Assembly (NCBI GenBank): GCA_013815385.1
Contig: JACDGL010000010.1
Location: forward strand, 62,001-126,000
Reading direction: 5' to 3'
Length of the DNA stretch: 64,000 nt
Source: Taibaiella sp.
GTDB lineage: Bacteria; Bacteroidota; Bacteroidia; Chitinophagales; Chitinophagaceae
Each line of letters begins with the position of its first letter. Within the stretch, counting starts at the first letter, position 1. The notes under the pieces were generated by a model, which was not told the DNA's origin, did no database searches, and saw only the letters and a list, made by a program, of their open reading frames with translations. The position numbers and the translations under genes are program-made. Shown here in pieces: positions 46,746 to 55,007 of this stretch.

Positions 46746-48260
46746 ATGGGCTTATTTATTAAAAAACCATTAGGCCAGTTAATGGCCGATACCACTGATG
46801 ATGCATCAGGGCTTAAACGTACCCTTGGTGCCGGGGCTTTGGTTGCCCTTGGTATAGGTGCCATCATTGGCGCGGGCCTTTTTGTGCGCACTGCAGCAGC
46901 AGCAGGTGGCCATGCAGGCGCTGCTGTTACATTATCATTTGCCATTGCTGCGTTTGGCTGCGCCCTGGCGGGACTTTGCTATGCAGAGTTCGCCTCTATG
47001 ATACCGATTGCGGGCAGCGCATACACTTACAGCTATACTACTATGGGCGAGTTCGTAGCCTGGATCATCGGGTGGGATCTCGTGTTGGAGTACGCGCTTG
47101 GAGCAGCTACGGTAGCTATTGCCTGGTCCCAGTACCTCAATCAGCTCCTAAGCGATTTTTTTCATTTTACTATACCTTATCAGTGGTGTCACTCACCATT
47201 TCAGGCATCCGCTGCGGGCGTTCATGGTATTATGAATATCCCTGCGGTAGCTATATTGCTCATACTTACCCTGCTGCTTATTAAAGGCACATCAGAGTCT
47301 GCGTTTTTTAATAACATCATTGTTATTGTCAAGGTAAGTATCGTACTGCTTATTATTGTTTTCGGCTGGCATTATATAAATCCCGCCAATCACACACCCT
47401 ATCTTATCCCTGCCAATGCAGGTAAGATCAGGTTGAATACAGGCCAGATACACGACTATGCTGATGCCCTCAATCATGGCTGGCTGGGTGTGCTGCGTGG
47501 CGCCGGTATTGTGTTCTTTGCGTTTATTGGTTTCGATGCAGTATCTACTGCCGCACAGGATGCGAAGAACCCGCGGCGCGATATGCCTATTGGTATTCTT
47601 GTATCCCTCGTTATCTGCACAGTGCTTTATATTCTCTTTTCACATGTGCTTACAGGCCTGGCTCCTTACAAGGAATTTCTTTCACAGGGCAGCGAGGCTT
47701 CTGTATCCTATGCTATCAATAATTATATGCCTGGCTTTGGCTGGCTATCTAAGTTGGTAACGGTTGCTATCCTTGCGGGTTTTTCATCAGTTATATTGGT
47801 CATGCTGCTCGGGCAAACAAGGGTATTCTATACCATGAGCAAGGATGGCCTGGTACCCTCCTCATTCTCGCGCTTGCACGCTAAGTTCCGCACGCCCTAC
47901 AAGTCTCAGTGGATGTTCTTCATCTTTGTTTCCCTATTCGCTGCTTTTGTCCCCGATAATATTGTGGGCGATATGACCAGCATCGGTACGCTCTTTGCTT
48001 TTGTGCTGGTGTGTATAGGCATCATGATCCTGCGTATCAAAAGCCCCGAGGTAAAGCGGCCGTTTAAGACACCCCTTTACTGGGTGGTATGCCCGCTGGG
48101 TGCCTTGGTTTGTCTTTGCATGATAGCTGGCCTTGGGTGGGAAAACTGGGCACGCTTGTTTGTTTGGCTACTTATTGGTTTTGTTATTTACTTCGGCTAC
48201 GGCATAAAGAACAGTAAAGTTCGTCGCGAACAACGAGAAGATAATAACGAGGTCACATAG
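46746..48260 (+). CDS. APC-superfamily amino acid permease
   Basis: 504-aa inner-membrane transporter with about 12-13 helices. The first helix carries GLKRTLGAGALVALGIGAI and GLFVRTAAAAGGHAG, the substrate-binding GIGAIIGAG signature of APC permeases. FAFIGFDAVSTAAQDAKNP in helix 6/7 marks the cationic amino acid transporter (CAT/YfnA) branch. The amino acid transported cannot be told. It has a short leader: ATG follows directly on an AT-rich tract. Its last 8 bp overlap the convergent gene. Confidence 0.92.
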   Translation: MGLFIKKPLGQLMADTTDDASGLKRTLGAGALVALGIGAIIGAGLFVRTAAAAGGHAGAAVTLSFAIAAFGCALAGLCYAEFASMIPIAGSAYTYSYTTMGEFVAWIIGWDLVLEYALGAATVAIAWSQYLNQLLSDFFHFTIPYQWCHSPFQASAAGVHGIMNIPAVAILLILTLLLIKGTSESAFFNNIIVIVKVSIVLLIIVFGWHYINPANHTPYLIPANAGKIRLNTGQIHDYADALNHGWLGVLRGAGIVFFAFIGFDAVSTAAQDAKNPRRDMPIGILVSLVICTVLYILFSHVLTGLAPYKEFLSQGSEASVSYAINNYMPGFGWLSKLVTVAILAGFSSVILVMLLGQTRVFYTMSKDGLVPSSFSRLHAKFRTPYKSQWMFFIFVSLFAAFVPDNIVGDMTSIGTLFAFVLVCIGIMILRIKSPEVKRPFKTPLYWVVCPLGALVCLCMIAGLGWENWARLFVWLLIGFVIYFGYGIKNSKVRREQREDNNEVT

Positions 48261-49197
48261 GCCATCTTCCGAATTTGAATTTGTAGTCCTCGCGCTCGGC
48301 AAGGGCTACTTTTTTTCGGTCGGTGTCTATAGTGCATATGCCATGGGTTACCCTGTTCTTTTCAGCCTCCCCTGTTTTTGCATTATTTTTTTTAAAGTCA
48401 TTTAGCTGGAAGTATAGGCCCCTCGGTTGTAGTTTTGTATAGCACGCGGGGTTAGCTACCGCACGGGTATCTTTATGCTGTTCCATATCCTTTTCAGCTT
48501 CGCATAGGGCGGCAAAATCCCTGGGGTGCAGCTCTCCTCTTTTCACTGCTTCCCATAGTTGGTCATGCATTTCCGCCACCCCGCAGTCATATTCCAGCAG
48601 CGATATCATAGCATGGTAGTTACCCATATCTCTGCAGTCATCTATAGGCCCCAATATTTTTTCTCCGGGGAAACCTTTTATTTTCATAAGCTCCTTTACC
48701 GCTTTTGCGTTGTCTGCTACTATTCCCTTGTGTTCGGTAGTCGATCCATTGTCTTTTGCATCAAGGTCCAGGCTAAAGCGTTGTGCCCATTCATTGGCAA
48801 GTTTGGTATCATGTGTTCTGCTATATATATCGTAGGCGCTATCCATGCCAAGCCGCACTTTTACGTATAGGGCAGTCTCTTTCATCGCATCAAAAATGAC
48901 GCAGGTATTGATGCAGTCTGCCCGCATGCCATTCAGTGCGCCCTTTATCAGGTATTGTACTACCCGGCGTGCATCGTTATGCTTTATACCTGCCTGCGCC
49001 GCTATAAAGGCATCCTTCACAAAAACAAAATCAAACTCCGCAAATGCTTTATCATAATAATAAAAGCACGAATCGATCTTATTATCCACAAGATAGGTTT
49101 CTGCCTTATTGATATAAGCATGGTAATCTAGGTAGTCTTTGGCGCTGCATATATTTTGCAGCAGCAGTGCTATTATCAGTAAGTATTTTTTTACCAT
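48253..49197 (-). CDS. Exported helical-repeat hypothetical protein
   Basis: 314 aa from ATG at 49195-49197, giving a clean signal peptide (VKKYLLIIALLLQNICSA). A frame to 49239 is longer but puts 14 residues before the signal. Residues ~25-150 look like TPR-type helix pairs (YINKAETYLVDNKIDSCFYYYDKAFAEF in part). The C-terminal half is charged, with WEAVKRGELHPRDFAALCEAE and a RVTHGICTID patch. No family is recognised. Convergent with the permease gene, overlapping by 8 bp. Confidence 0.7.
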   Translation of the reverse strand: MVKKYLLIIALLLQNICSAKDYLDYHAYINKAETYLVDNKIDSCFYYYDKAFAEFDFVFVKDAFIAAQAGIKHNDARRVVQYLIKGALNGMRADCINTCVIFDAMKETALYVKVRLGMDSAYDIYSRTHDTKLANEWAQRFSLDLDAKDNGSTTEHKGIVADNAKAVKELMKIKGFPGEKILGPIDDCRDMGNYHAMISLLEYDCGVAEMHDQLWEAVKRGELHPRDFAALCEAEKDMEQHKDTRAVANPACYTKLQPRGLYFQLNDFKKNNAKTGEAEKNRVTHGICTIDTDRKKVALAEREDYKFKFGRWPM

Positions 49198-49300
49198 ATC
49201 AGAAAAATAACTAAAATAATCGATAGTGTGTATCTCCAACGGAACGGTTTTTTTATAGTCTCTACTGTAACATTATTTTAAAACCATAAAAACGATAGAT

Positions 49301-49513
49301 ATGAAAAAGTATTGGAAAACCATCGGTCTGGTAGCCTTAGCAGCAGGAGCCTTATATTATCCTGCTATGCGCCTTTATAAAGCCTACGCAGCAAAAAAAT
49401 CAGCCGCTACAGAAGGGGACGAAGAAGCGCCACAAAAACATTTTGCCCCATCCTACCTCGCCAAGCACAAACCTCATCACCGCAAGGCAGAGTCCAACGG
49501 ACATCCCGCATAA
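49301..49513 (+). CDS. Small single-span basic membrane protein (70 aa)
   Basis: 70-aa protein with one N-terminal hydrophobic helix (TIGLVALAAGALYYPAM, residues 7-23). A short Lys/Ala segment, a small acidic patch (EGDEE) and a His/Lys-rich tail (KHFAPSYLAKHKPHHRK) follow. A perfect-palindrome terminator follows 16 bp after the stop, supporting a real transcription unit. No family is recognised. Confidence 0.65.
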   Translation: MKKYWKTIGLVALAAGALYYPAMRLYKAYAAKKSAATEGDEEAPQKHFAPSYLAKHKPHHRKAESNGHPA

Positions 49514-49529
49514 TTATTAATTCTATAAA

Positions 49530-49569
49530 ATAATAGAAAAGCATCCTGATCAGGATGCTTTTCTATTAT
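49530..49569. terminator. Perfect 40-bp palindrome, likely terminator
   Basis: Both 20-nt halves are exact reverse complements with no spacer (centre between 49549 and 49550). The A-rich left and T-rich right flanks make it work as a terminator in either direction. Confidence 0.75.
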
Positions 49570-49681
49570 AGGTCTCTAACTTTTGGGCGTTCATTTACGT
49601 CTTTAAGAATAATTATTACTGTTTAAGCTTAAAAAACAGACTGTTCGGTTATTTTTTACCGCTACCGTAGTATTCATTACT

Positions 49682-49689
49682 TATATTTG
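49682..49689 (+). promoter_or_regulatory. -7 promoter box of the second T9SS cargo gene
   Basis: TATATTTG matches TAnnTTTG, 28 nt before the ATG at 49718. The -33 region is a T run (49652-49657) rather than a clear TTTG. Confidence 0.4.
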
Positions 49690-49717
49690 CCAATTCAAAA
49701 AAACTAAAAAAAACTTT

Positions 49718-50461
49718 ATGAAAAAACTATTTACTCTTATTGCATTTATTGCTATTTCTTTTGGTGCTAATGCCCAAAGAATAGTTGATCTTGGGACCAC
49801 AATGGTAAACCCCACAACTGGAACTGCTATAGACTCATCTGTAGCATTTGCCACTAATATTGTTATCACAAATCATGGGCCTGCACAATTTAAAGCAACA
49901 GATACACTTTTTTATTATTATACAGTTGGTGGTCATGCACTTCAATTGGGAGCTACAGCCGCAGATACTATTGGTGGATATACTAATCTTAAAGTATTAA
50001 ATACAAACGATACATTGCAGTTAAATTATAACTTCGGTATTAGATTTCATGTAACCGCTACAAGCACCTCGTCTTATTGCTTTGTAATTTATAGCGTTCA
50101 GAATAGAAGCGCTGATTCTGCAAAAGATAATAATGCCAATAATAATGCTGGTTGTGCTACGCTTACATTTAAGACAACTGGTATTAGTACGTTGTCATTT
50201 GAAAGTTCTGACGTAACGTTATACCCAAATCCAGCTCAATCAAAAGTAAATTTTGATATTACCCTTGCTCAAGGCAATACAGTTAATATTAAAGTAATGG
50301 ATATGATAGGCCGCACCGTAGTTTCACAAAACGAAGGCCGGTTGGATGCAGGTAAGCACACAATAAACATGAATACTGCCAGCCTCCCCAATGGTGTTTA
50401 CATTTACCAGGTACTGGTAGGTGAAGAAACTAAGACCGGCAGGTTTAATATTGCTAAATAA
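49718..50461 (+). CDS. Secreted protein with T9SS type A sorting domain
   Basis: 247-aa exported protein. The signal peptide ends GANAQ (residue ~19). The ~135-residue middle domain (DLGTTMVNPTTGTAIDSSVA, NIVITNHGPAQFKATDTL) looks like a CARDB/DUF11-type beta sandwich. The C-terminal ~75 residues (LYPNPAQSKVNFDITL, IKVMDMIGRTVVS, LPNGVYIYQV) are a type A sorting domain for T9SS export. Codons are strongly T-ending, and a 19-bp-stem terminator follows, both consistent with high expression. Confidence 0.86.
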   Translation: MKKLFTLIAFIAISFGANAQRIVDLGTTMVNPTTGTAIDSSVAFATNIVITNHGPAQFKATDTLFYYYTVGGHALQLGATAADTIGGYTNLKVLNTNDTLQLNYNFGIRFHVTATSTSSYCFVIYSVQNRSADSAKDNNANNNAGCATLTFKTTGISTLSFESSDVTLYPNPAQSKVNFDITLAQGNTVNIKVMDMIGRTVVSQNEGRLDAGKHTINMNTASLPNGVYIYQVLVGEETKTGRFNIAK

Positions 50462-50475
50462 TTACTTAATACCAT

Positions 50476-50517
50476 TTTAATAGAAAGAGGCGCCAATAGG
50501 CGCCTCTTTCTATTAAA
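50476..50517. terminator. Strong terminator after the T9SS cargo gene
   Basis: Perfect 19-bp arms (50476-50494, 50499-50517) with an AATA loop and A/T-rich ends. Confidence 0.85.
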
Positions 50518-50714
50518 TGAAGTCGCCCACTTTTCAAGAGAGCCTTCACTAATATTGCTGGAGGATGCTGATTAATCGCTCCTAAACGCCCGCTCAGCCA
50601 ACCGCTAGTTTTTTTAAAAATGCATCATGTATTTTATTTTTGGAAATGCCTTTCCACCAATAGTATATTGCACTTGACAAAATCAACCACAAACTATTCA
50701 AAACCTATTCAACC

Positions 50715-50880
50715 CACATCCATAACTCATACATCAAAAATTATAAATGTTACATCATGCGACATTATGTAACATTACAAAAACCAAACATAACTCAATA
50801 AAATAGGGCTTTGTGTACCACGCGCCAAAATAAACCTCCCAATAAAAATAGTCTGGAATGTTACCTTTCACTCAGATTCC
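50715..50880 (+). repeat. Dispersed intergenic repeat, copy 1 (upstream of icd)
   Basis: About 166 bp that matches the reverse complement of 57440-57604. Shared blocks in the same order are CATACATCAAAAAT, AATGTTACATC, ATGTAACATTACAAAAACCA, AAAATAGGG, AACCTCCCAATAAAAA and AATGTTACCTTT. Orientation relative to the following gene (icd) equals that of copy 2 relative to carA. It holds a 31-bp palindrome. Confidence 0.8.
50746..50776. repeat. 31-bp palindrome, copy 1
   Basis: Arms AATGTTACAT and ATGTAACATT flank an 11-bp centre. Arm centres are 21 bp apart. It is nearly the reverse complement of the copy at 57340-57370. Confidence 0.8.
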
Positions 50881-50934
50881 AAATGAATTCCAATAAGCAA
50901 ATTATGCTTACACCGTTTATATATACCTCTCCTT

Positions 50935-50959
50935 CGAGACGCGTCTCGGCTCATCCGAG
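50935..50959 (+). promoter_or_regulatory. Overlapping GC-rich hairpins in the icd leader region
   Basis: CGAGAC(GC)GTCTCG at 50935-50948 is a perfect palindrome, and its last bases CTCGG also pair with CCGAG ending at 50959. The two stems are mutually exclusive. Located ~90 bp before icd in otherwise AT-rich DNA. Confidence 0.4.
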
Positions 50960-51044
50960 GGCTAGGGGGTTTCTAATAAAAAAACTATAAATTGCGCCAT
51001 CACTACACTGGTGATATATTAATCATACTCAACACTCTTTTTAC

Positions 51045-52274
51045 ATGACAAAGATCAAAGTGGCCAACCCGGTGGTGGAGTTGGATGGTGATGAAATGAC
51101 CCGTATTATCTGGAAATTCATTAAGGATAAACTGATACTTCCTTACTTGGAAGTGGATATAAAATATTATGACCTCGGCATAGAATATCGCGACCAGACC
51201 GGCGACCAGGTTACAATAGATGCGGCTAATGCCATCAGGCAATATGGTGTGGGCATTAAATGCGCCACTATCACCCCCGACGAAGGCCGTGTAAAGGAAT
51301 TTAACCTGAAGCAGATGTGGAAAAGCCCCAATGGTACTATCCGTAACATACTGGATGGCACCGTGTTCCGCGAGCCTATTGTTATCAATAACATTCCTCG
51401 TCTTGTTCCTAACTGGACGGCGCCTATATGTATAGGCCGCCATGCATTTGGCGACCAGTACCGCGCTACAGATTTTGTGGTAAAAGGCAAGGGTAAGCTG
51501 ACTATAAAATTTGAAGGGGAGAACGGCGAGAATATAGAGCACACAGTTTACGATTTCAAAGGCGATGGCGTAGCGTTGGCTATGTACAATACCGACGAAT
51601 CTATTCGTGGCTTTGCGCGCGCCTGCTTCAATATGGCGCTGCAGAAAAAATGGCCCCTTTATTTCTCTTCCAAGAACACGATATTGAAGAAATATGACGG
51701 CCGTTTCAAAGACATCTTCGAAGAAATATACAACAACGAATTTATCACAGAGTTTGAAAAGAACCACCTCGAGTACGAGCACCGGCTTATAGATGACATG
51801 GTAGCTAGTGCATTAAAATGGCATGGCAATTTTGTTTGGGCATGTAAGAATTATGATGGTGATGTGCAGAGCGATACCGTGGCCCAGGGTTTTGGCTCGC
51901 TCGGCCTTATGACTTCTGTGCTGATAACGCCTGATGGCGAAACAATGGAGGCAGAGGCAGCACATGGTACCGTAACAAGGCACTTCCGCGAATATCAGAA
52001 GGGCAATCCTACATCTACCAATCCTATAGCGTCTATATTCGCGTGGACACGTGGCCTTGCCTTCCGTGGTAAGCTCGACAATAATCAGGAACTGATAGAC
52101 TTTTGTCAGGCACTGGAAGATGTATGTATAGAAACCGTAGAAAGCGGTAAGATGACCAAAGACCTTGCAGTATGCGTACACGGCAACAAGGTATCTCACG
52201 GCAAAGATTACCTCTATACAGAGGAATTCCTGGATGCATTGGATGAGAACCTGAAAAGGAAGTTGGGTAAATAA
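51045..52274 (+). CDS. icd: NADP-dependent isocitrate dehydrogenase (eukaryote-like type)
   Basis: 409-aa homodimeric enzyme oxidising isocitrate to 2-oxoglutarate. It belongs to the subfamily shared with mitochondrial/cytosolic IDH rather than the E. coli Icd type: [17 protein letters not shown] at the start, [20 protein letters not shown] for substrate binding, and [17 protein letters not shown] with [10 protein letters not shown] for metal and NADP. Length is typical for this subfamily. The upstream region holds a dispersed repeat with a palindrome, discussed separately. The VOC gene follows 8 bp later. Confidence 0.96.
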   Translation: MTKIKVANPVVELDGDEMTRIIWKFIKDKLILPYLEVDIKYYDLGIEYRDQTGDQVTIDAANAIRQYGVGIKCATITPDEGRVKEFNLKQMWKSPNGTIRNILDGTVFREPIVINNIPRLVPNWTAPICIGRHAFGDQYRATDFVVKGKGKLTIKFEGENGENIEHTVYDFKGDGVALAMYNTDESIRGFARACFNMALQKKWPLYFSSKNTILKKYDGRFKDIFEEIYNNEFITEFEKNHLEYEHRLIDDMVASALKWHGNFVWACKNYDGDVQSDTVAQGFGSLGLMTSVLITPDGETMEAEAAHGTVTRHFREYQKGNPTSTNPIASIFAWTRGLAFRGKLDNNQELIDFCQALEDVCIETVESGKMTKDLAVCVHGNKVSHGKDYLYTEEFLDALDENLKRKLGK

Positions 52275-52282
52275 TTAATAAT

Positions 52283-52663
52283 ATGGCACAAGTAAACATT
52301 CCTGAAGGTTATCAGTCCGTTATCCCCTACCTTATTGTAAAAGATGCGTCTTCATTTATTTCATTTACGAAAGAAGTATTTGATGCGGAAGAGATCAACC
52401 GCCACATGAGAGATGAGCAAATAATCATGCATGCAGAACTCAGGGTGTATGACAGCATTATTATGTTGGCAGAAGCAACCGATACCTATTCTATACAGAA
52501 TTCAGGAATGTTTATTTATGTGCCCGATGCTGACGAAGCCTACCATAAAGGCATACGGGCAGGTGCTACACCAATAACCCCAATGTCCGATCAAAACTAT
52601 GGCCGTACCGGCGGTATCAAAGATCCTTTTGGTAATACCTGGTGGGTAACAAGCGTAAAGTAA
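52283..52663 (+). CDS. VOC (glyoxalase/bleomycin resistance-like) protein
   Basis: 126-aa vicinal-oxygen-chelate fold protein of the PhnB-like subgroup. YQSVIPYLIVKDASSFISFTKEVFDAEE at the start and GRTGGIKDPFGNTWWV at the end are typical, with MHAEL in between. Most catalytic-metal ligands of glyoxalase I are not evident, so activity is unassigned. It lies 8 bp after icd and probably shares its transcript. Confidence 0.86.
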   Translation: MAQVNIPEGYQSVIPYLIVKDASSFISFTKEVFDAEEINRHMRDEQIIMHAELRVYDSIIMLAEATDTYSIQNSGMFIYVPDADEAYHKGIRAGATPITPMSDQNYGRTGGIKDPFGNTWWVTSVK

Positions 52664-52685
52664 TTTTCCATCAATAATATACCCA

Positions 52686-53228
52686 ATGAAACACCTAATT
52701 ATTATTTGCCTGTTAACTTGTACTTATTTTAGCCACGCCCAGGAACTGGTTAGCGTTACTAAAGATAGATTCACTAACCAGGATATTAAAGAATCCGACT
52801 TCAACCGCCTGGCAGGCAATCCGTTTACAGGCTCATTATCTGTAAAGGCAGAGGCAGCAGATACGTTAGTGTCACTATCTTTTAAATTCAGCTCGGGCGG
52901 CCCACATACAAATATAGATGTACGGAAAGGTGCTGATATTTATATCAGGCTGGATAATGATAGTGTTATTCAGTTATCAGCCGAACCTGTTCTTGCCCCC
53001 AGCCGTCCCAGCCCTTTTGAAAGGCCTCATGGCGGCGGTAGTGTATTGCAAACACAGGATATAAACAGGGCAGACCGCAGGGCACTCCGGCATCACGGAG
53101 CGGTTGCGTTAAGGATACGCTCCGGTAAGCTCACAAAAGATTATAACATAGATAAAGACAACATTTATATAATTGGAAATTGCATTCATGTAGTTACCTC
53201 TAAAAAAGTGAAGGCATCTGCTGACTGA
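52686..53228 (+). CDS. Exported hypothetical protein
   Basis: 180-aa protein with a signal peptide ending SHAQ (residue ~18). The mature part is beta-rich and charged (SVKAEAADTLVSLSFKFSSGG, VRKGADIYIRLDND), with a basic segment near 130-150 (NRADRRALRHHGAVALRI). No conserved domain is recognised. It is 22 bp downstream of the VOC gene. Confidence 0.68.
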   Translation: MKHLIIICLLTCTYFSHAQELVSVTKDRFTNQDIKESDFNRLAGNPFTGSLSVKAEAADTLVSLSFKFSSGGPHTNIDVRKGADIYIRLDNDSVIQLSAEPVLAPSRPSPFERPHGGGSVLQTQDINRADRRALRHHGAVALRIRSGKLTKDYNIDKDNIYIIGNCIHVVTSKKVKASAD

Positions 53229-53244
53229 TTGAACGATATTCCTT

Positions 53245-53252
53245 TACTTTTG
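53245..53252 (+). promoter_or_regulatory. -7 promoter box upstream of ftsY
   Basis: TACTTTTG fits TAnnTTTG, 52 nt before the ftsY ATG. No clear -33 TTTG. The leader contains a small GGGCGTAAGCCC hairpin. Confidence 0.4.
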
Positions 53253-53304
53253 TTATGCAGTTTGGGCGTAAGCCCTATTTTAATAATAGCGGATCACTAC
53301 TACC

Positions 53305-54285
53305 ATGGGATTATTTGATAAACTTTTTAAACGGAACAAGGAACAGCAGGAACAAAAAGAAGCGCTTGATGAAGGCTTGAAAAAAACCAAAGAAGGCTTT
53401 TTCTCAAAAATAACCAAGGCCATAGCAGGCAAGGATACAGTAGATGAAGAAGTACTTGACCAGGTTGAAGATGCACTGGTTAGTGCAGATGTAGGCATAG
53501 CTACCACAGTAGCCATTATAGAGCGTATAGAAGCACGAGTAGCCAAAGATAAATATGTAGGCACATCGCAGCTTAATAGCATACTGCAGGAGGAGATAAT
53601 AAGTATGCTCGCTGCTGCCCCTTCCAATGAATTTGAAACATTCAATCTTCCCGCCGGTAAAAAGCCTTATGTGATATTGGTAGTGGGGGTAAATGGAGTA
53701 GGTAAGACCACAACAATAGGCAAACTTGCCTACAATTTCAAAAAGAATGGTAAGAGTGTAGTACTCGGTGCTGCAGATACCTTCAGGGCAGCTGCAGTAG
53801 ACCAGCTTACTATCTGGAGTGAACGTGTAGGAGTACCAATAGTAAAAAAAGAAATGGGCAGCGACCCCAGTGCAGTAGCTTTTGAATCGGTGCAAAGTGG
53901 AATAGCCAGGGATGCAGATGTAGTAATAATAGATACCGCGGGCCGCCTGCATAACAAAGCGTATCTGATGGATGAACTGAGCAAAATACGCCGGGTCATC
54001 AGCAAGAAAATGCCCGATGCGCCCCACGAAGTATTGCTGGTGCTCGACGGCAGCACCGGACAAAACGCGCTGGAACAGGCCAAGCACTTTACGGCAGCTA
54101 CAGATGTTACCGCCATTGCTATAACTAAGCTCGATGGTACTGCTAAAGGTGGTGTAGTGCTCGCAATAGCTAACCAGTTCAGGATACCGGTGAAGTACAT
54201 AGGCGTAGGCGAAAAAATGGAAGACCTGCAGATCTTCAACAAAGTAGAATTTGTAGATAGCTTATTTAATCCGCTGGCTAAATAA
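53305..54285 (+). CDS. ftsY: Signal recognition particle receptor FtsY
   Basis: 326-aa SRP GTPase that docks ribosome-nascent-chain complexes at the inner membrane. A short charged A region (1-30, KRNKEQQEQKE) is followed by the N domain helical bundle and the G domain. G1 is GVNGVGKTT (128-136), then DTFRAAAVDQL, DTAGRLHN, TKLDGTAKGG and a closing GVGEKMEDLQIF. The A domain is short, as in many non-enteric FtsY. Confidence 0.96.
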   Translation: MGLFDKLFKRNKEQQEQKEALDEGLKKTKEGFFSKITKAIAGKDTVDEEVLDQVEDALVSADVGIATTVAIIERIEARVAKDKYVGTSQLNSILQEEIISMLAAAPSNEFETFNLPAGKKPYVILVVGVNGVGKTTTIGKLAYNFKKNGKSVVLGAADTFRAAAVDQLTIWSERVGVPIVKKEMGSDPSAVAFESVQSGIARDADVVIIDTAGRLHNKAYLMDELSKIRRVISKKMPDAPHEVLLVLDGSTGQNALEQAKHFTAATDVTAIAITKLDGTAKGGVVLAIANQFRIPVKYIGVGEKMEDLQIFNKVEFVDSLFNPLAK

Positions 54286-54295
54286 GAAAGGAGGA

Positions 54296-54982
54296 CTAGG
54301 CAATAAGCAGTTTCATAAGGTCTGCAATGCCTTCTGTGGCGGGTTTTTCAATAGGGATAATATTAGAATAGTGCTTTACTGAAGGAATGCGCTTATCCAA
54401 TATATACTTTTCTACGTCTCTGCCTACAAAATCTATAAGACCTGCTGCGGGATATACCGCTAAGGAGGTACCAACTAATACAAATACATCGGCTGTCTGC
54501 ATTATTGCCGCGGCATCTGGCATCAGGGGTACAGGTTCTTCAAACCATACTATGTGCGGCCTGTATTGACCTCCATCTTCTGCAAGATCGCCAAGCAGTA
54601 TATCTCCTGTAACTGGAAAGACCTTATGCTCATTACCTACGCTGCGCATTTTCAATATCTCGCCATGCAGGTGCATAACTTTAGTAGATCCTGCACGCTC
54701 ATGCAGGTCGTCTATATTCTGCGTGATGATGTGTATATCGTAAAATTCCTCTAACCGGGCTAAACCTATGTGGGCTGCATTTGGCTGTGCCTCCAGTACA
54801 TTCCTACGGCGCATGTTGTAGAAGTCCAACACCAGCTTAGGGTCGCGGCGAAAAGCGCGTGGGGTAGCTACATCCTGTATATTATATCCTTCCCAAAGGC
54901 CATCGCTATCACGGAATGTCTTTAACCCGCTTTCTGCGCTGATACCTGCACCCGATAGTACTACAAGCCTGGGTAATGCCAT
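54296..54982 (-). CDS. Sir2-family NAD-dependent deacylase lacking cysteines
   Basis: 228-aa sirtuin (CobB-like). NAD motifs are SGAGISAESGL (10-20) and TQNIDDLHERAGS, and the catalytic His106 is in HLHGE. FYNMRRR (54-60) supplies the Tyr55-x-x-Arg58 pair that in SIRT5/CobB binds succinyl or malonyl groups, so desuccinylase activity is plausible. The protein contains no cysteine at all, so the four-Cys zinc ribbon is absent, although its surrounding loop remains. It is last in a likely carA-tdh-sirtuin operon (25-bp gap). Confidence 0.92.
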   Translation of the reverse strand: MALPRLVVLSGAGISAESGLKTFRDSDGLWEGYNIQDVATPRAFRRDPKLVLDFYNMRRRNVLEAQPNAAHIGLARLEEFYDIHIITQNIDDLHERAGSTKVMHLHGEILKMRSVGNEHKVFPVTGDILLGDLAEDGGQYRPHIVWFEEPVPLMPDAAAIMQTADVFVLVGTSLAVYPAAGLIDFVGRDVEKYILDKRIPSVKHYSNIIPIEKPATEGIADLMKLLIA

Positions 54983-55007
54983 AGGTCAGTATTATGTAAG
55001 TACAATT

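Larger units (their letters stand above)
50462..51044. other. 583-bp intergenic region upstream of icd
   Basis: Contains, in order, the T9SS cargo terminator (50476-50517), an unassigned AT-rich stretch, the first copy of the ~165-bp dispersed repeat with a 31-bp palindrome (50715-50880), a GC-rich double hairpin (50935-50959) and the icd leader. No credible open reading frame is present. Confidence 0.7.

Noticed and set aside
51003-51782. 259-aa frame antisense to icd
   Set aside because: It is a shadow of the strongly conserved icd reading frame and shows no domain or signal.
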